NCBI GenBank assembly: GCA_037833965.1
Contig: AP031352.1
Location: 8,102,501-8,166,500 of the forward strand
DNA from: Marchantia polymorpha subsp. ruderalis
Lineage: Eukaryota; Streptophyta; Marchantiopsida; Marchantiales; Marchantiaceae
Reading direction: 5' to 3'
Length of the DNA stretch: 64,000 bases
Made by a program: the position numbers and the translations under genes. Of this stretch, positions 10,591 to 23,289 are shown in pieces; the first letter of the stretch is position 1; every line of letters starts with the position of its first letter. Below the pieces are notes generated by a model, which worked only from the letters and a program-made list of their open reading frames with translations, was not told the DNA's origin and did not search any database.

Positions 10591-11335
10591 TGTTAAACAT
10601 AGAAGGCATACACAGTGAGACATACACGCACAAGAGAAGTCGACACCAAGAAATAACGTGGTTCACCTACACTGAGGCTACGTCCACGGGAACAATGAGA
10701 ACTTTACTAAGACTCTAAGCCATAGCTGTACTTATTCTCTACTCTCCAAGCTCTCACGTTCTGCCTGAAGCACTCATACACAATGAGTGTTCTATCTCTC
10801 TGCTAGTGAGCTCACACAAGCTCACCTATATAGCAAGCAATCCTAACATAAGCTAGTCCCTAACTAAGGTTAAGCTAACTAGAGTTAGCCGAGACCTAAG
10901 AGTTATCATAATAGCAATATGTCATTGATCTCCTAAACCTTCTAGATGTTTGATGGTCTTTAGATTGAGATGACGACATGCCATATGTGACTTTCTAACT
11001 TCTAGAACATCAATTTGGCACTAAATTATCATTAGATTTAGTTTAACCAAGGAAGTTCAATTACTTAGTCAAACCAATCAAAACTAAACATGAAGTCAAA
11101 AAAAATTTCTTTGGAATCTGCAATTTTATACAAAACAAAATAGAAATGCTCATTCAAATCTTCTAAAATTTCTGTAGTTATTCCGTAAATTATAGACATT
11201 AAAGTTAAGTATAGCCATAACTTGATCAACTTAGTCATAACTAGGTAGATTTAATCTTAACTAGTTAGATTTAGTAAAACCCAACCTAACCATGATCATC
11301 TTTTTGGCTAGCTTTAATCCTAGTTTACAATCACA
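10591..11335 (-). repeat. 5' LTR of copia A (outer end approximate)
   Basis: Begins with TGTTAAACA two bases from the primer-binding site. It contains recurring TAGTCATAACTAG / TTAGTTAAC-type motifs and a GACGACATGCCAT-type block that are shared with the lone LTR-like block at about 25270-26065. I place the outer end where similarity to that block fades and a CA dinucleotide occurs (near 11335). The gypsy-like coding remnant begins at the same point, so the copia probably inserted into or next to it. Confidence 0.7.
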
Positions 11336-12600
11336 ATTTTACATTTACTCATGGACCAAAATTTCACTACGTACTTAACGTGAAAAAAATCTGATCTTTG
11401 ATGGAAAGATTTCAACTTGTTGTGATTGATTCGATAAAAATGATGTAATCCTAACTCCTTGATGTCATAAGTGAAATTTAACCACAACTTTTCAGATGTG
11501 AAAGGTCCAAAATATTTAAGAAGAAACGTTTTTCTAACACTTTTGTATCTAATTGCATCAAAGAGCATCACCCAATCAACTTTCTTGAATGATTTCAAAT
11601 TGTAAGTTTTGATTCGCTTATCGCGCTACTTCTTTTGCAATTGTTGAGCTTGCTCCACTTGTTCCATGGCCATAGCTCAAGCTTTTTCCAACTGCATCAA
11701 ATGTTGCTGGCGAAACTTCACAGTATTCATTCCATTTGTCTTCTTCATCTTTTGCTAGATTGTCATGAAGGTTGTGAAGTCAAACTGTATGGGAAATTTT
11801 GACTCAATTTCATACATCATCCGAAAAGTCAAACACCCAGTAGATGTCTTCCATGTTATCTGATACTCCCACAAGATCGCATGTAGTCACCTGTACTTAT
11901 TTTGCTTGCTTCCATCCATGTCAGCATACTTTACTAACATCATACAAAGTGTGTAGTTTGTTATTTTCACCAACCCATTAGTATTGGATAAAGAGTAAAT
12001 GGTCACTCTAGCTTTGATGGAAAAAATATTCTAACATGTTTTGATTATCATTTTCCATAAACTCCACTACTGTATGGGATATTAACTCCAAATGACAACC
12101 AAACCTAGTTCTGATACTTTCATACAGAAATTTATCGACCTATTTTTCACTAGTAAAGTTTGAGTGATCTAGTCTGTATCCATCTAGTGAAATAGTTAGT
12201 AACTATCACAATGAATTTATTTTTCAGAACAATAAGATTCAAAATAATTACAAAATCTATATCCCATTTCTCAAAAGTTACTAAAATTGGGATTGAAATC
12301 AAATGAGTGTTTTTCATGGACTTTTTAGCAAAAGCTACACATATATAACAACTCTTGTAAAATTTCACACAATCTTTGAAAATAATCTTTCAATGATGAT
12401 TAGCATCAAGAATCTTGAAATCAATTAACTTTCCGGCAAAACGTACTCCACCAACTGCATCTTCATGAAACTTCTTCACGAGTTGTAATGCTTCTACTCT
12501 TCCAACTCCATGATCTATAAGTCCGTCAATTTCTTATGAAAGAATAACTTCTCTATAATCATGTAAGGTTGACATCTCTTCACCAATACATTATTCTCTC
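11320..12600 (-). pseudogene. Ty3/gypsy integrase remnant
   Basis: Read on the minus strand from about 12530, the sequence follows a plant Ty3/gypsy integrase. First comes a degenerate H2C2 zinc region ending in CVKFYKSCYIC. Then comes the core start FEKWDIDFV...IVIVTNYFTRWIQTRSLK (12368-12150) and a later part matching LHAILWEYQITWKTSTGCLTF (about 11900-11830). The C-terminal region has VMLFDAIRYK and FLLKYFGPF (11598-11320). Stops and missing catalytic segments make it non-functional. It is older than the neighbouring copia. Confidence 0.75.
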
Positions 12601-14242
12601 TTGAACGCATATCTTGAGTAAATTCTACTATAAAGAGAAACTTTCAAATCTCCTTGTATAACTCTAGTAATCACAATGAAAAAATGTCTGCAAAAACAAC
12701 TATTGTTTATAATTTTCAAAGACCGGATATGGAATCAAAAAATGTTGGAAGATCAGGTTACAATATTATACATTTCAATGATCGTGGTGATTAACTATTT
12801 TGAAAAAAATAGATAAAAGTCAAATCGAGATCCATGGATTTCACAATGTTGCTACCAGAGAATAAGAATATTAACTACATTGAATTGATAAATTCACAAG
12901 AACGACTAGTGTACATGATGATGTGGCATCTAAACTTTTTGGTTATGAAATAGGTTAAGAAATATAGCGAGTTCACACAATTGTTTTGTGCATTTCAAGG
13001 ACAATTCTGTCAAAAAGAACTATCATTTCATACATGAGTTTGTTCAAGTTCAACATGAAGCTTGAAATGAATATGAGTATAACATTCACAATTTTGGTGA
13101 TTTATTGTTAGATTTCCAAAGTATAGGAGAGTAACTTTTTGACACGAAAAAATCTATGCATCTTCTTTATTCATTGTCTCATTTCTACTGGATACTCTTG
13201 GGAACTTTACTTTGTCGTGATAACAAGACATGTAAATTATAAATTACATTGAGATTATCAATGATCTCTTGAGGTACGAGGTGAGAGAGTATGGGATGAT
13301 AACATTTACTCATACTATCATGTTATAATCCGATACTCTTATGGACGAAATTTACTTTTACCTCAAGTCACTTGCATTATGAAAAGTACAAAAGGTTCCC
13401 AAAGACCAAAATCGAATTATCATTGGTTTCTCCAATTGTTGAAATTTCCATTACACTACCATATATTTGAGAAATCTCATCACCATAATTTATGCACTTG
13501 GTGGACAATTTCTTGTGACTATACAATTTCATTCGTAGATAAGATTAATCATGTTGTGTATATTACCATGTACCATTACACAGGTGTAGTAAAAAAGACT
13601 TTAGTTGTTTATATCATAACTTTTACATCAAATCAAAACAATTTCGGGGATGGCTCTCTGCAGAATATAAGAGACCTATCAGCTTCAATTGCAAGCAAGT
13701 TATTCCTTACCACATAGTTTAGATCTCGTGTTTGCTTGCACTACGTGCGGATAAACAAACAACTGTCATTACGTGTGACATTGACACTGCTTTGGATCGA
13801 ACCACCTTGTAAATAACATCGACACAAAATGTGAATACAACTATGAAGCCATGGAAGCAAAGTGAGTGCAAGTCGCTGCAACTGAAAGAGCCGTTCGCAG
13901 GTAGAGATAAGGTGGACACAAGGGTACATTCAATTCTCCGTAAGCATCAACGTCATGATTTTACTTTGTACCTAGGTTTCATAGGACGGTTGACAAAAGT
14001 CGCTATTGCTCTAGCAGCAGTGTGGAGCAAAATAGAGCATAAATTCATTGAACAGTATAAACTGGCGAGCATAAAGAACGGCTGCCACATTGACTTCGTA
14101 ATCGCCACTACGCAAAGTCCTAACTCTGCAATCCAAAACTAAATCATCCCGCCGAGGCTTTTGCTGGTTTTTTCAAAGTGAGATAGGGCCCCTTGCCATA
14201 CGCCTTGACATATCTACAGTGGAACTGAGTAGGGAGAATGAT
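12601..14242. other. Intergenic, no gene supported
   Basis: AT-rich sequence without recognisable coding domains. The left part (12600-13000) may be more of the gypsy remnant. The small open frames at 13379-13717 and 13719-13929 show no family signature, and I do not call them genes. The 3' UTR of the UROD gene should lie just left of 14243. Confidence 0.5.
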
Positions 14243-17200
14243 TTAACCTATCAAAACCTGCTCTTGCTTGGAAGCAGATGTTTGTACATTATGCCGATTT
14301 CCACTCTCCCTAGCTAGTTGGCAAAACAGCAGCACCTTCTCCTCGGGAGTGCCTTGAATCACCCCGTGACCGACATTAAGAATATGTTGGTTACCTCCGG
14401 CTTCAGTCAAACACTGCTCGACCGCATCTCGGATTGCATCGTCAGATCCAAAGAAGACCATTGGGTCTACATTTCCCTGGAAGTCAAAGGGGTTTCGAAC
14501 TATCAGCGTGAATTCGGAACTGAGAGAAAAACGTCCAAACTAAATTCATCCACATTTTCCAAACACACATTGCCTATTCAATTTTCCTTTTCCGACATCG
14601 AACTCAACAGAAGGTACAGAATCTATCTGTATCCCGGCACTTGCCCAGCGTGTGAAGCGTCACATATTATTTACCTGAAGCACTCTTTTCTTGCCAAGAA
14701 CAGAGCGAGCTTCTCGCATCTCAGTACCCCAGTCCAGGCCAATTACGTCAGCTTTGCTGCCTTCAGCCAAAAGGTGCAGCTTCCCAGTTCCTCCATTTGC
14801 GTGAAAGATAAGCGGTGTATCTGGATATCTCTCCTTGACTCTGCGAATCACCTCCTCTGAATACGGCAAACTGAATCTTTTGAACTGTTGTGGGGACAAA
14901 TGGTGCGCCCAGGAATCAAAAAGCTGGACAACCTGCAATGATTAATACAGACAAGAGAATATCAGTCTTCGCTCCTGCAAGTCTAATAAATCCTCTCCAA
15001 GTCTCAGGGAGGCTAGACTTTATCAAACTACTTGCTTAATTCTACGCCCAATCGTATGCTCTTCTAGCTTAACCCAGCTAGAAGGGCATACAATAGCCAG
15101 ACATGTAACCAAAACATGTGGTCTAAGAAAGTAGTTCTAAGACGTCAGAAGCTTGGGAGCAATACAAAACACCAGGAGACAGTCTCAACTGCTTTGGTGC
15201 AGATCGACTCTTACCTGAGCCCCACAGTCAATTTGGTGACAAACATATGTTATAAGTGCTTCTGTCAAGTGATCCAGGAAGGCCTCCAAAATCGCTGGAT
15301 CTGTAAAAACGCATACGCCTCGTTAGCAATTTCAGCTTCCTCGGATGTGTCCGAGTCGAGGTGGGGTCAGAGCTTCTAACGAGAGGGAAGCAAAAGAAGG
15401 AGAGCCTACGAACATGCGGACGAACTCTGCGATCACGTGTAAGAAGATGTGCCTGGGCAAAGGCGGTGCAGTGTGGCGTTATATTAGATACCATTATACA
15501 TGATGCTCTTCGTTGCCAGAAGGTTCTTATCAGCAGAGCCCTCCATCGCGTATGCAGCTAGGGTCCATGGTGTGCCAACAAACCCCAGAAGGGTGGACTT
15601 GCCGTCGACTTCAGATCTCAAGGAAGAGAGTATCTCTCGTATGAACGGCAAGGACTTGTCTGGATCATCCAGAGGCCTGCATGAAGACAATGGTCATTAT
15701 ATTGCAACAAAAGATGATACTCGATCGTCAGGAGCAAACACGGGGCATGAGTATTCAAGAGCAGAAAAAGCTGTGTTGGTTGGGCAAAGTGCACCTCAGA
15801 GCACGAATGTCATCCATTGACCGCATTGGGGACGCAATAAGTGGTCCCTTGCCCGGAACCATGTCAAACTCGATGCCAAGTGCTGGTAAAGGAGTCAGAA
15901 TGTCTGAGAACATGATCACTCCGTCTGGCTGAAAGGCCCGCCAAGGCTGTAGCGAAAGTTCTATGGCAATCTCCGGAGTTTCCGACCTTTGTCTAAATGG
16001 GTATCTTTGGGAATACCTGTCAACAACACACGGTAGTGACACGGGGGGGAAAATTAGTGACATGTCATTTGTGAAGGACATATATGGACATATATGTCAA
16101 TTCTCTGATTCTCTGTCAAATCAGAGAATTGACAAGGAGCTTACTTTCGAAACTCTGCCATGTAACGCCCCGCTTGACGCATTAGCCACACTGGGGTCCT
16201 CTCGGCATCTGCACAGCCACACTCAAAAAATTAGCTATTCTCTTGGGACAGGACTAAAGCACAGAACTTGGATTGAAAATTGAGGATCCCAAGTACTTCT
16301 GAAGGCATCAACAAAAGTGACTGGCAATAATGACGTAAAACTCACTGTTAAAAGAAACTATATTACACCTAACATTCAACAGCAAAGGCCCCTCACCTTC
16401 ACCACGAGCAACTCGAAGGAGCAAGGGATCATTTCGCCTTTCAACCTGTAGCTCCTGCATTTTCTTTGGAGGCACGTTGTTCAGATGCCTGCGAAATCGT
16501 TGTACATGATAAATAAGTGTGGAAACTTAGACGTCTAGATCCTTCCAAGCGATTTCAGCTTGATCCTACGACACATCTCACTTACAGTTATCGACGTATG
16601 TTTTCACGGTTGTCACATTCGACAGTACAACTGCTAGCGACGTGCAAAATTGGGGTTACGGACTAAGGTGAGACTGCCAACCTGAGATGTTGACGCTTGG
16701 TTCGTCGCGTTCGTCACAACAGCACATTTCCTCCGGCCTCCTGTAAGTTCAGTACATGGCTTGGATCCTAATACACAACGGAAATCAGGGGAAAAAACTG
16801 AGCACTCTGCTGTGAGCAATTGGCAACTGAAAATTGGCAATGCTTCATGAAAGAACTGGACCACTAATGCTCCATCTCCGCACAAGCCTATAATTGTATG
16901 AAATCTCGCAGAGAAGATCAAAAATTTCCCCAAAAAACATAAAAACCATCGTCACATTCAGTACACGGATGGCTTGGTTCCGTCCGTATCCACAGGCGAG
17001 AATTCTCTGACGCTGCTTCGTCCAAGCGCACATGGACCCCATCGGACAATTCTAGGCCCGCAAAAAGTGCTAATGCAACACAAAACGAAAGCAAAAGAAC
17101 GAGCAAGAGACATGGGATCCATGGCAATCCATCCCCTCCCCACGACGACGACGACCAATTCAATCGCGCGCACTCACCCGAGTTAGCGGAGGACGTTCGT

Positions 17201-17280
17201 CGCACGAAGCTGGACTCGAGAGGACCCGCCATTCGGAAACTTGGGACGGCGCAAACCGCAGCCACCATCGTCGAAGCCAT
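14243..17280 (-). CDS. HEME: Uroporphyrinogen decarboxylase, plastid-type, 9 exons
   Basis: Decarboxylates uroporphyrinogen III to coproporphyrinogen III in tetrapyrrole (heme and chlorophyll) synthesis, in the plastid stroma. Exons in gene order: 17280-17178, 16767-16682, 16445-16397, 16208-16145, 16016-15795, 15676-15492, 15300-15215, 14932-14675, 14476-14243. All phases agree and give about 428 residues. The first 60-odd residues are Ser/Ala/Arg-rich and look like a transit peptide. Family motifs seen: PVWLMRQAGRYM (about 85-96) with the substrate-binding Arg; GVIMFSDILTPLPALG with the catalytic Asp; LGFVGTPWTLAAYAMEG; QLFDSWA; DVIGLDW; and ILNVGHGV (His near 388). Start ATG 17280 is chosen because it opens the transit-like exon; an in-frame upstream ATG (17502) would read through the GC-rich promoter. 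The exon 3 acceptor is the least certain; a start a few codons earlier is possible. No defect is seen. Confidence 0.93.
16096..16133. repeat. Perfect 15-bp inverted repeat in UROD intron 4
   Basis: GTCAATTCTCTGATT (16096-16110) is followed after 8 bases by its exact reverse complement (16119-16133). It lies between exons 4 and 5, close to the exon 4 donor at 16144. In the pre-mRNA it would form a stable hairpin. It may be a fossil of a small transposon or simply chance. Confidence 0.85.
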
Positions 17281-17981
17281 GGTCGCTCGTCCTCGAATCG
17301 AAAGCAGGCAAATCGAGCTCAAATCGAGCTCCAATCCAGCGACGAATGTCGACCTTCTGCGCGGAAGAGACTGCGCGCGACGCTCGAGCCCCGACGACGA
17401 GCAAGACGACGAGCAAGAAGCTGCTCCTGCTGGGGACAGAGCGGCCTTCAGATGGAACAGCGGATTGCTGCGCCCAATCAGGACACGCCAGCTCGCATTC
17501 AAGCTATCCAGCTTGAGCCAATCACCATCGCTCGGCTCTCGGCGTTCGAGATGACTTGGCCATCTTGGCCGACGTGGCCAACGGTGTTCACCTGCATCGC
17601 CCGCGGTCTTTTCGGCTTCATCTTCGGGCGAATCCGGCTGCGGAATCTGAGTCTGGGCTCAGGCGAATATGAGCTGTGATTTAATCATAATTGTTCGTTT
17701 TATTTTTATTTCATTCTTGCGCTCCTCATGGTTTATTCGTGGTTTCACGAATAGCTCAAGCCATCTAAATTTATGGATTTTTTATCTTTGGATTCATTGT
17801 GTGAACTGTGAGTACTGTACTTGACTTTTTAGTCCAGCTAAACTACATATCATTATGTATTTGTGCGGGATTACAGGAACATAAATTCATCATATTATCC
17901 TATACTTAAGAAAGATTTTCAGTTTAGTAAAAAAAGCTAGAACTGCAGCTTTGCTTAAACTTCAATATTAACTATCAATAA
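17281..17981. other. UROD upstream region
   Basis: The first 400 bases upstream of the UROD start are GC-rich and carry overlapping open frames on both strands without domain signatures. They are best read as promoter and 5' UTR. From about 17690 the base composition turns AT-rich until the BAHD pseudogene begins. No separate gene is supported. Confidence 0.5.
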
Positions 17982-18097
17982 ATCTTGAAGAATCAACTCA
18001 GACATCCTCGGGCTTAAACGCAATAACATGGCAGCAACTGCTCCGGACTGGGGGAGAGTAGGCATAAGATAGGCCACCCTGAATTCCGGAATCTTGT

Positions 18098-18283
18098 GTA
18101 GAAAGCATGGGGTGACGCAAAATGGGATGCCAAATCCGAAGTCCAGAGGGTAGAAGTTTGCAATTCGGATCCATGAGGTAAGTCCTGTGTGTAAAAAGCA
18201 TGGGGTGACGCGAAATGGGATGCCAAATCCGAAGTCCAGAGCATGGAAGTTTGCAATTCGGATCCATGAGGTAAGTCCAGTTT
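18098..18283. repeat. 93-bp tandem duplication inside the BAHD pseudogene
   Basis: GCATGGGGTGACG begins at 18105 and again at 18198. The two units match closely through GATGCCAAATCCGAAGTCCA and GGATCCATGAGGTAAGTCC. The functional gene at 30030-30120 has one copy only, so the duplication arose in the pseudogene. Confidence 0.9.
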
Positions 18284-18407
18284 GTAGGACAGTCGAGCAC
18301 CTCTCAGGGTTCTCGGACTGTTTCTTTTGTAACCGTGCATGAGTGGTGGCTGTCCAGCACTCCTTGGCCGTGGGGACTTCAGATCGGCAAAAGACTCGTG
18401 CACTTTG

Positions 18408-18601
18408 TGATGATTACACAATGAAAAGCGATGCTGAATATTGAAATATATAAATACACTCATATAAATACTATCAAAACACACTAAAAATATAGTGAGG
18501 AGCAAGCTATAGATCCAAAGGGTGCCGTTACTTCAATAGTCGAAGCAACAACTAAAAAGATAAACGCTACCTACTACTAAGGCGGGTGCATTACATCAAC
18601 A
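18408..18601 (-). repeat. Copia B left (3') LTR
   Basis: 194 bp, TGATGATTACACA...TACATCAACA. It aligns with 23290-23495 with scattered substitutions and small gaps. Shared blocks include CTATCAAAACACACTAA, TCAAAGGGTG.AGT-like sequence and AAAAAGATAAA.G.TACC. Confidence 0.92.
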
Positions 18602-18876
18602 TAAGCTCTTGCACCATACATATACTATGATGGTGAGGTCTCCTATCCTTCAATTTTGGATAGCTACTCCTCTGATTTAGAGTCAGCAACTTCACAATGT
18701 CAATTGCCAAAGATCATACATGCTGCATGTAATCCCATCTCATTCTTTTGCTATTATATTGTGTTCAGCTAGTAAACAAAGACTCTTTGAAGACGAGCGT
18801 GAATTGTATCTATTTGTCCTCACAATGACCCATATGTCTTACATTTTAGAGTTTCTAATTTGTACAGCATCATGGA

Positions 18877-19098
18877 TTATACAATACCCATAACTCCTAT
18901 ACTATGCCTAAAGCTTTGAAATTTCACTTTTCCCAGCAATTTTGTGAAAATATCAACAAGGTTGTTCATGATGGTAACATGATGAATGCCAATTTTTCCA
19001 GATATGATATTCTTTCTCACAAAATGATAATGAACTTCTATATGTTTAGTTATGCGTGATACACGGTGTGTATATATATATATATATATATCCTGCAA
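18877..19098 (-). pseudogene. Copia B RNase H C-terminal remnant
   Basis: The minus-strand frame contains TKHIEVHYHFVRKNI followed by MNNLVDIFTKLLGKVKF. This is the conserved end of copia polyproteins (K-H-I-D-I-x-Y-H-F-I-R ... L-A-D-I-F-T-K). A TA microsatellite at 19072-19092 sits at its N-terminal side. Confidence 0.85.
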
Positions 19099-19399
19099 TC
19101 TTCATGTAACTCTCATTGTTTAGAAAAATGAAAGTTGTAACCTGATTAGATGGACTTATTTCTTTGAACAATTGTTGCATCCATACCCTTACTTGACACC
19201 CTTAGACAATGATCCTTACTCGGCTATGAGAGATGAGAGAGCAACAATCTATATGTAATTAATGGTAATCTGAGTTGAAACAAGTAGCCAAAAGTTGATA
19301 TTCTACTTTATCAATCTCCCACCCAATCCGCATTGGTTCAATCACTCACCACAAATTATTCTTCTTTTTGGTACAAAATATCAAACTTTGTTGTGAACT

Positions 19400-20060
19400 T
19401 GATAAAACACAGCACGTGCAGCATTCACATGTATCTTGCATGGATTACTCATGTAACGGCTTGAAATGCATGTGGCGTACACAATATCTATCTGAGTTGT
19501 TGCAAGATACAATTGCTTGTCAACAATACAGCGGTTTCATGTAACATCAGCAAGTTACAATTCAAATTCAACATCCAACTTGAAACCTACTGGAAGTGAC
19601 GTCAAAGTTGTTGCACAATCACTCATGTCAAATTTGTTCAACATGTCCAACACATATTACTGTTGAATGAGGAAGATGACTCCTTCAAGATACAAAAATT
19701 TCATCCTTCAATAGAATCTAAAAAGCTCTAGATCTGTCATTTTCAATCTATTTTGTAACTGATTTTCTAGTCAGGTCATGTGCTTACTATCATTATCGGT
19801 TATCAAAATATCATCTACATGGAGTATGAGAATGACAATTTTTGTTCCATTTTTCACATTATACAAATTGTAATTGGCACAGTCACAGTACAAACCCTGA
19901 CCCTTAAGGTATGTGTCAATTTTTCCATATCAAGCTTGCGGTGCTTGGCAAAGTTCATATAATGCATGAATTAACCTCTAAACTTTGATCTCTTATCCAG
20001 GAATATGAAATTACTCACTTTGCTCCATGAACACCTCCTCTCGTAAATCTACATTCAAAA
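19400..20060 (-). pseudogene. Copia B reverse transcriptase remnant
   Basis: On the minus strand about 19840-19800 reads VILILHVDDILIT, matching the copia YVDD motif with His in place of Tyr. Downstream parts resemble YLATTQIDIVYAT and SRYMSNPCKIHVNAA. Multiple stops are present. Confidence 0.8.
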
Positions 20061-20259
20061 AGGTTGTTTTCACGTCCAAGTGGAGTGTCTTCTATCTACT
20101 TTGGGCAGTCAATGTCACGAGCAATCCCACACTATACTACATGTGCAATTTTTTTCTCAAAATCCATCCGGGCTTTCTGTTCAAAGCCACGTGTCACAGA
20201 TTGGGCCTTCACCTTGTAAGGCTATACACCCAAAGCCAGTTTTATCTTATAGATAGTTT

Positions 20260-20324
20260 GCTTGCCAATTGGAAGATTCACTAGTAGCCAATGCTTGCCA
20301 ATTGGAAGATTCACTAGTAGCCAA
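20260..20324. repeat. 33-bp tandem duplication in copia B
   Basis: GCTTGCCAATTGGAAGATTC begins at 20260 and again at 20293, continuing through CACTAGTAGCCAA in both units. This is a simple local duplication within the decayed element. Confidence 0.9.
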
Positions 20325-20839
20325 GTACTATTTTTATTAATGTAATCAATTTCACTTTGCATGATGTTCATCCAACGTCATGCAATGATGTCTACCAAAA
20401 GTTGTTAAGTTCACTTGTGTTGGTAATAGCCAAAACAAAGTTGTATAATCCTTCATCTCCTCCACTGTCACTGGTAACATAAGCTCACCAATAATCGTAG
20501 AGCCATGTGGATGATTGATTTTTTCAAATCGGTTTTAATTGAATAATTGGCAAAACGTGAGTTGATATTGATGAAGTGTCAGTTGAAATAGTAGATGATG
20601 ATCATGTACTGTTCATGAGTGATGACGAATTGTTGTTATACGGAAAGCAGTGTTCATCTTCGCTTGATAAGTCTTGTGGAGCAAGAATTGAATCAGTACT
20701 ATCAAGATGATGAACAGGTGACAACTTCATGTCCGGTACTCTAGAGAGTATGGTCGAGTACTCTTAGTTATTTGTGGATTAAAGTGATCAAGTAATGACA
20801 TGGTTTCTCCATGCCTCGGTGGTTCGAATCACTCACAAT

Positions 20840-21700
20840 TAGAAAAACTAAGATATAATGGATCAACATCCAATTTTGCTTCAATCAAAACATATGTCTC
20901 ATCAAACTTAACATCACGTGTGATTATAATTTTTTTACGTCTTTGACTGTAACATCCAAAAGTTTTGATATGTTGATCATAATCCACAAAAACTTTTTTT
21001 GTCTAGTATCACATCTAGTTTTACTTGTTCTTTCTTGAACACATGTATAAACACTTTGCATCCAAACACTCGTAAGTGTGATAGATTAGGCTTGGCTGTA
21101 CAAAATTTTTGCTCAAGGATGATTTTTCCGTTTGCGCGTTAGACATCTATTTAACACATAAGCTGTTAACTAACTATTTCAAGCCATATAAAATTGAGAG
21201 CTTTACAATTTAGCATCATAAAGCAAGCTTTATCAAAAAGAGATATATCTATCCGCTTTGACACTCTATTTTGTTGAGATGTTTTTGCTTGAGTATATTG
21301 TAAAAGAATATCACTATCTTTGCAGTGATGTATTAATTCACTAAATATGAATTCTTCACTATAGTAACATCAGATTTTGATGAACTATATTGTCTGCTTT
21401 CGTACTTACTTCTCAAATTCCACAGATCTAGAAAAAGCTTCAATCTTACGTTGAACAATATACACAAAGACTTTGTGTGAATAGTCATCAACAAATGTCA
21501 TAAAATAAAAGAAGCATGCAAGTGATCTTACCTGTAGAGTTTCACAAAGATCAAAGTGTATAAGATCAAGTACTTTGATTGAGGTGTGTCAACCATTTGT
21601 GTTACAGTTGTACTTTAGAAGAATCAAATAATGCATCTTCAAGCATGTTGACTTGTTCAGGTAACACGGTATTGAGATGCATTATGTTAAGTATGTTTGA
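20840..21700 (-). pseudogene. Copia B integrase C-terminal remnant
   Basis: Minus-strand pieces include FGCKVFIHVF, KLDVILDKK, YDQHIKTFGCYSQRRKKI and IITRDVKFDE, the usual copia integrase-to-RT connection (cysteine-containing FGC motif, G-Y-x-x-x-x-K, S/T-R-D-V-x-F-D-E). Frames are disrupted. Confidence 0.8.
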
Positions 21701-22234
21701 GTCAAGTGAGCATGTAGTCACATAAGATAGTTCACTCTTATCAAAGATTGCATAACCTCTATTGTCAAACATGACTACAAATTCCTTTATGACTATTTGT
21801 CAGATCTATAACAAACTTTTGTTCATATCTGCTATGTAGAATAGAATATTGTCCAAATTCTTTATTTCATCAATAAATGTTTCAACTACAACCTTGCCTA
21901 ATTCACTAACTGGATGAATATAACCACCAGAGTATCAAAAAGTTTACAAACATATGAACTTCTTGAAGGTTTTTTTAGTGTCAAAAAGTTCACTTTTGCA
22001 TGTGACGGGTGTTGAAGCTTCTAAATCAATGTAACATTTTGGATCATGATTGCTATCTAAAGTGACCATAAAAATGTCAAAAAACTCATAAGTGTCATGA
22101 CTCTCTGTTCTAGAGTATCAAATGAAAAATATTCTATTATATTAACATAATGTTTGAGTAACTTTGAACATCTATCATCATCTAACTTCTTGATGTCAAA
22201 TTTTCTTTCATGTCATTGATTGACGTAGTGATCT

Positions 22235-22306
22235 CGTTTGCTACAATAATGACAGATTACTACTGAGCTTCGTTTGCTACAATAGTGACAGATTACTACT
22301 GAGCTA
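22235..22306. repeat. 36-bp tandem duplication over the copia B zinc knuckle
   Basis: Two near-identical 36-bp units (22235-22270, 22271-22306) start CGTTTGCTACAAT and contain GACAGATTACTACTGAGCT. On the minus strand they encode C-H-Y-C-type residues of the gag zinc knuckle, so the knuckle region was duplicated. Confidence 0.85.
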
Positions 22307-23276
22307 TGATTCTCTAATTAGGTTAAGAGAATAGTTTGGTTCAAACAAAGAGAGCTTCTTCAAAACCTTTGTTGCCGTACTTTAGTGCATGTCGACTCTC
22401 CATGTGCTAGATTCTTACCACAAGTTTGTCAAGTAGTGAAAACTTGCCATTGTCATTGAGCGTAGTGATAAATGATTCGTATCAATATGGAAGTGCATTC
22501 AACAAAATCTTGACTATATCCTCTTCATGTAGTTAATGACTAATCAAGATTAGTTGTCCACGTCTCTTTTTGACTAATCGAGATCAATTTTGGATTTTTA
22601 ATTCACGAAGATATTATTTAATGCCGCCATCTTTTATGACTCAAAGACTCATGATAGAGGTATTTTTTTACATCACGTACCTCATATGACTTCTGCAAAT
22701 GATTATAATTGTCTCTAAGATTTTAAAATTGACTTATCTCGGTTATCAAATCATCTTTGACTTATACAACGAGCATCCACATTGCCTTATCACAACGATA
22801 AGATAGATCAGAATTGTTCACCGTAGTCTCATGCTCTCTTGTTGAGCTTCCAAAAGTTGCAGTTGCAGTTTCATTGTCAACAATTCCTTTTTCATCGGTC
22901 GTCGCAACAAATAGAGATGATGCCTAGTCCATTGGTTGATGTATTGTGAGTGAAGAAATTTGAAGTGATGATGCTCCTATAGGAGCGACTACATCTCATA
23001 CACGCTACTTACTTAAATGATTGGTCATTCGAATCTTCCACTTGTAAAAGTTGATAGATTCCACAAGCTTGTTGGAGTCTAGGAATGAATTATCAAATGC
23101 TGACATTAGCATGATCATCTATACATATTTAATGAAAGGAAAAAATTTAATGCAAAAGATTTGGATACAAGAACTGGAGCAATGCTCACATAATCTAACA
23201 ACCAAGAAAATAAACCATAGATGTGTGAAGCTGAACTCATAGACTAAGCTCGAAGGCTTAAATCCAAAAAGAGCTT

Positions 23277-23289
23277 TGTTCTAATACCA
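23277..23289 (-). promoter_or_regulatory. Primer-binding site of copia B
   Basis: The minus strand reads ATGGTATTAGAAC directly inside the right LTR. It differs at two bases from the canonical TGGTATCAGAGC of copia A, and both changes are transitions. Confidence 0.85.

Noticed and set aside
16918..17502. 194-codon minus-strand frame starting upstream of the UROD start
   Set aside because: It is exon 1 of UROD extended through its 5' UTR and first intron; the splice at 17178 and phase support ATG 17280.
20815..20835. GGTTCGAATC resembling a tRNA T-loop
   Set aside because: It lies in copia B integrase coding remnants and no tRNA cloverleaf can be drawn around it.
22235..22306. CRISPR-like or other short regular repeats
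   Set aside because: Only two adjacent 36-bp units without spacers, inside a gag zinc knuckle; a simple duplication.
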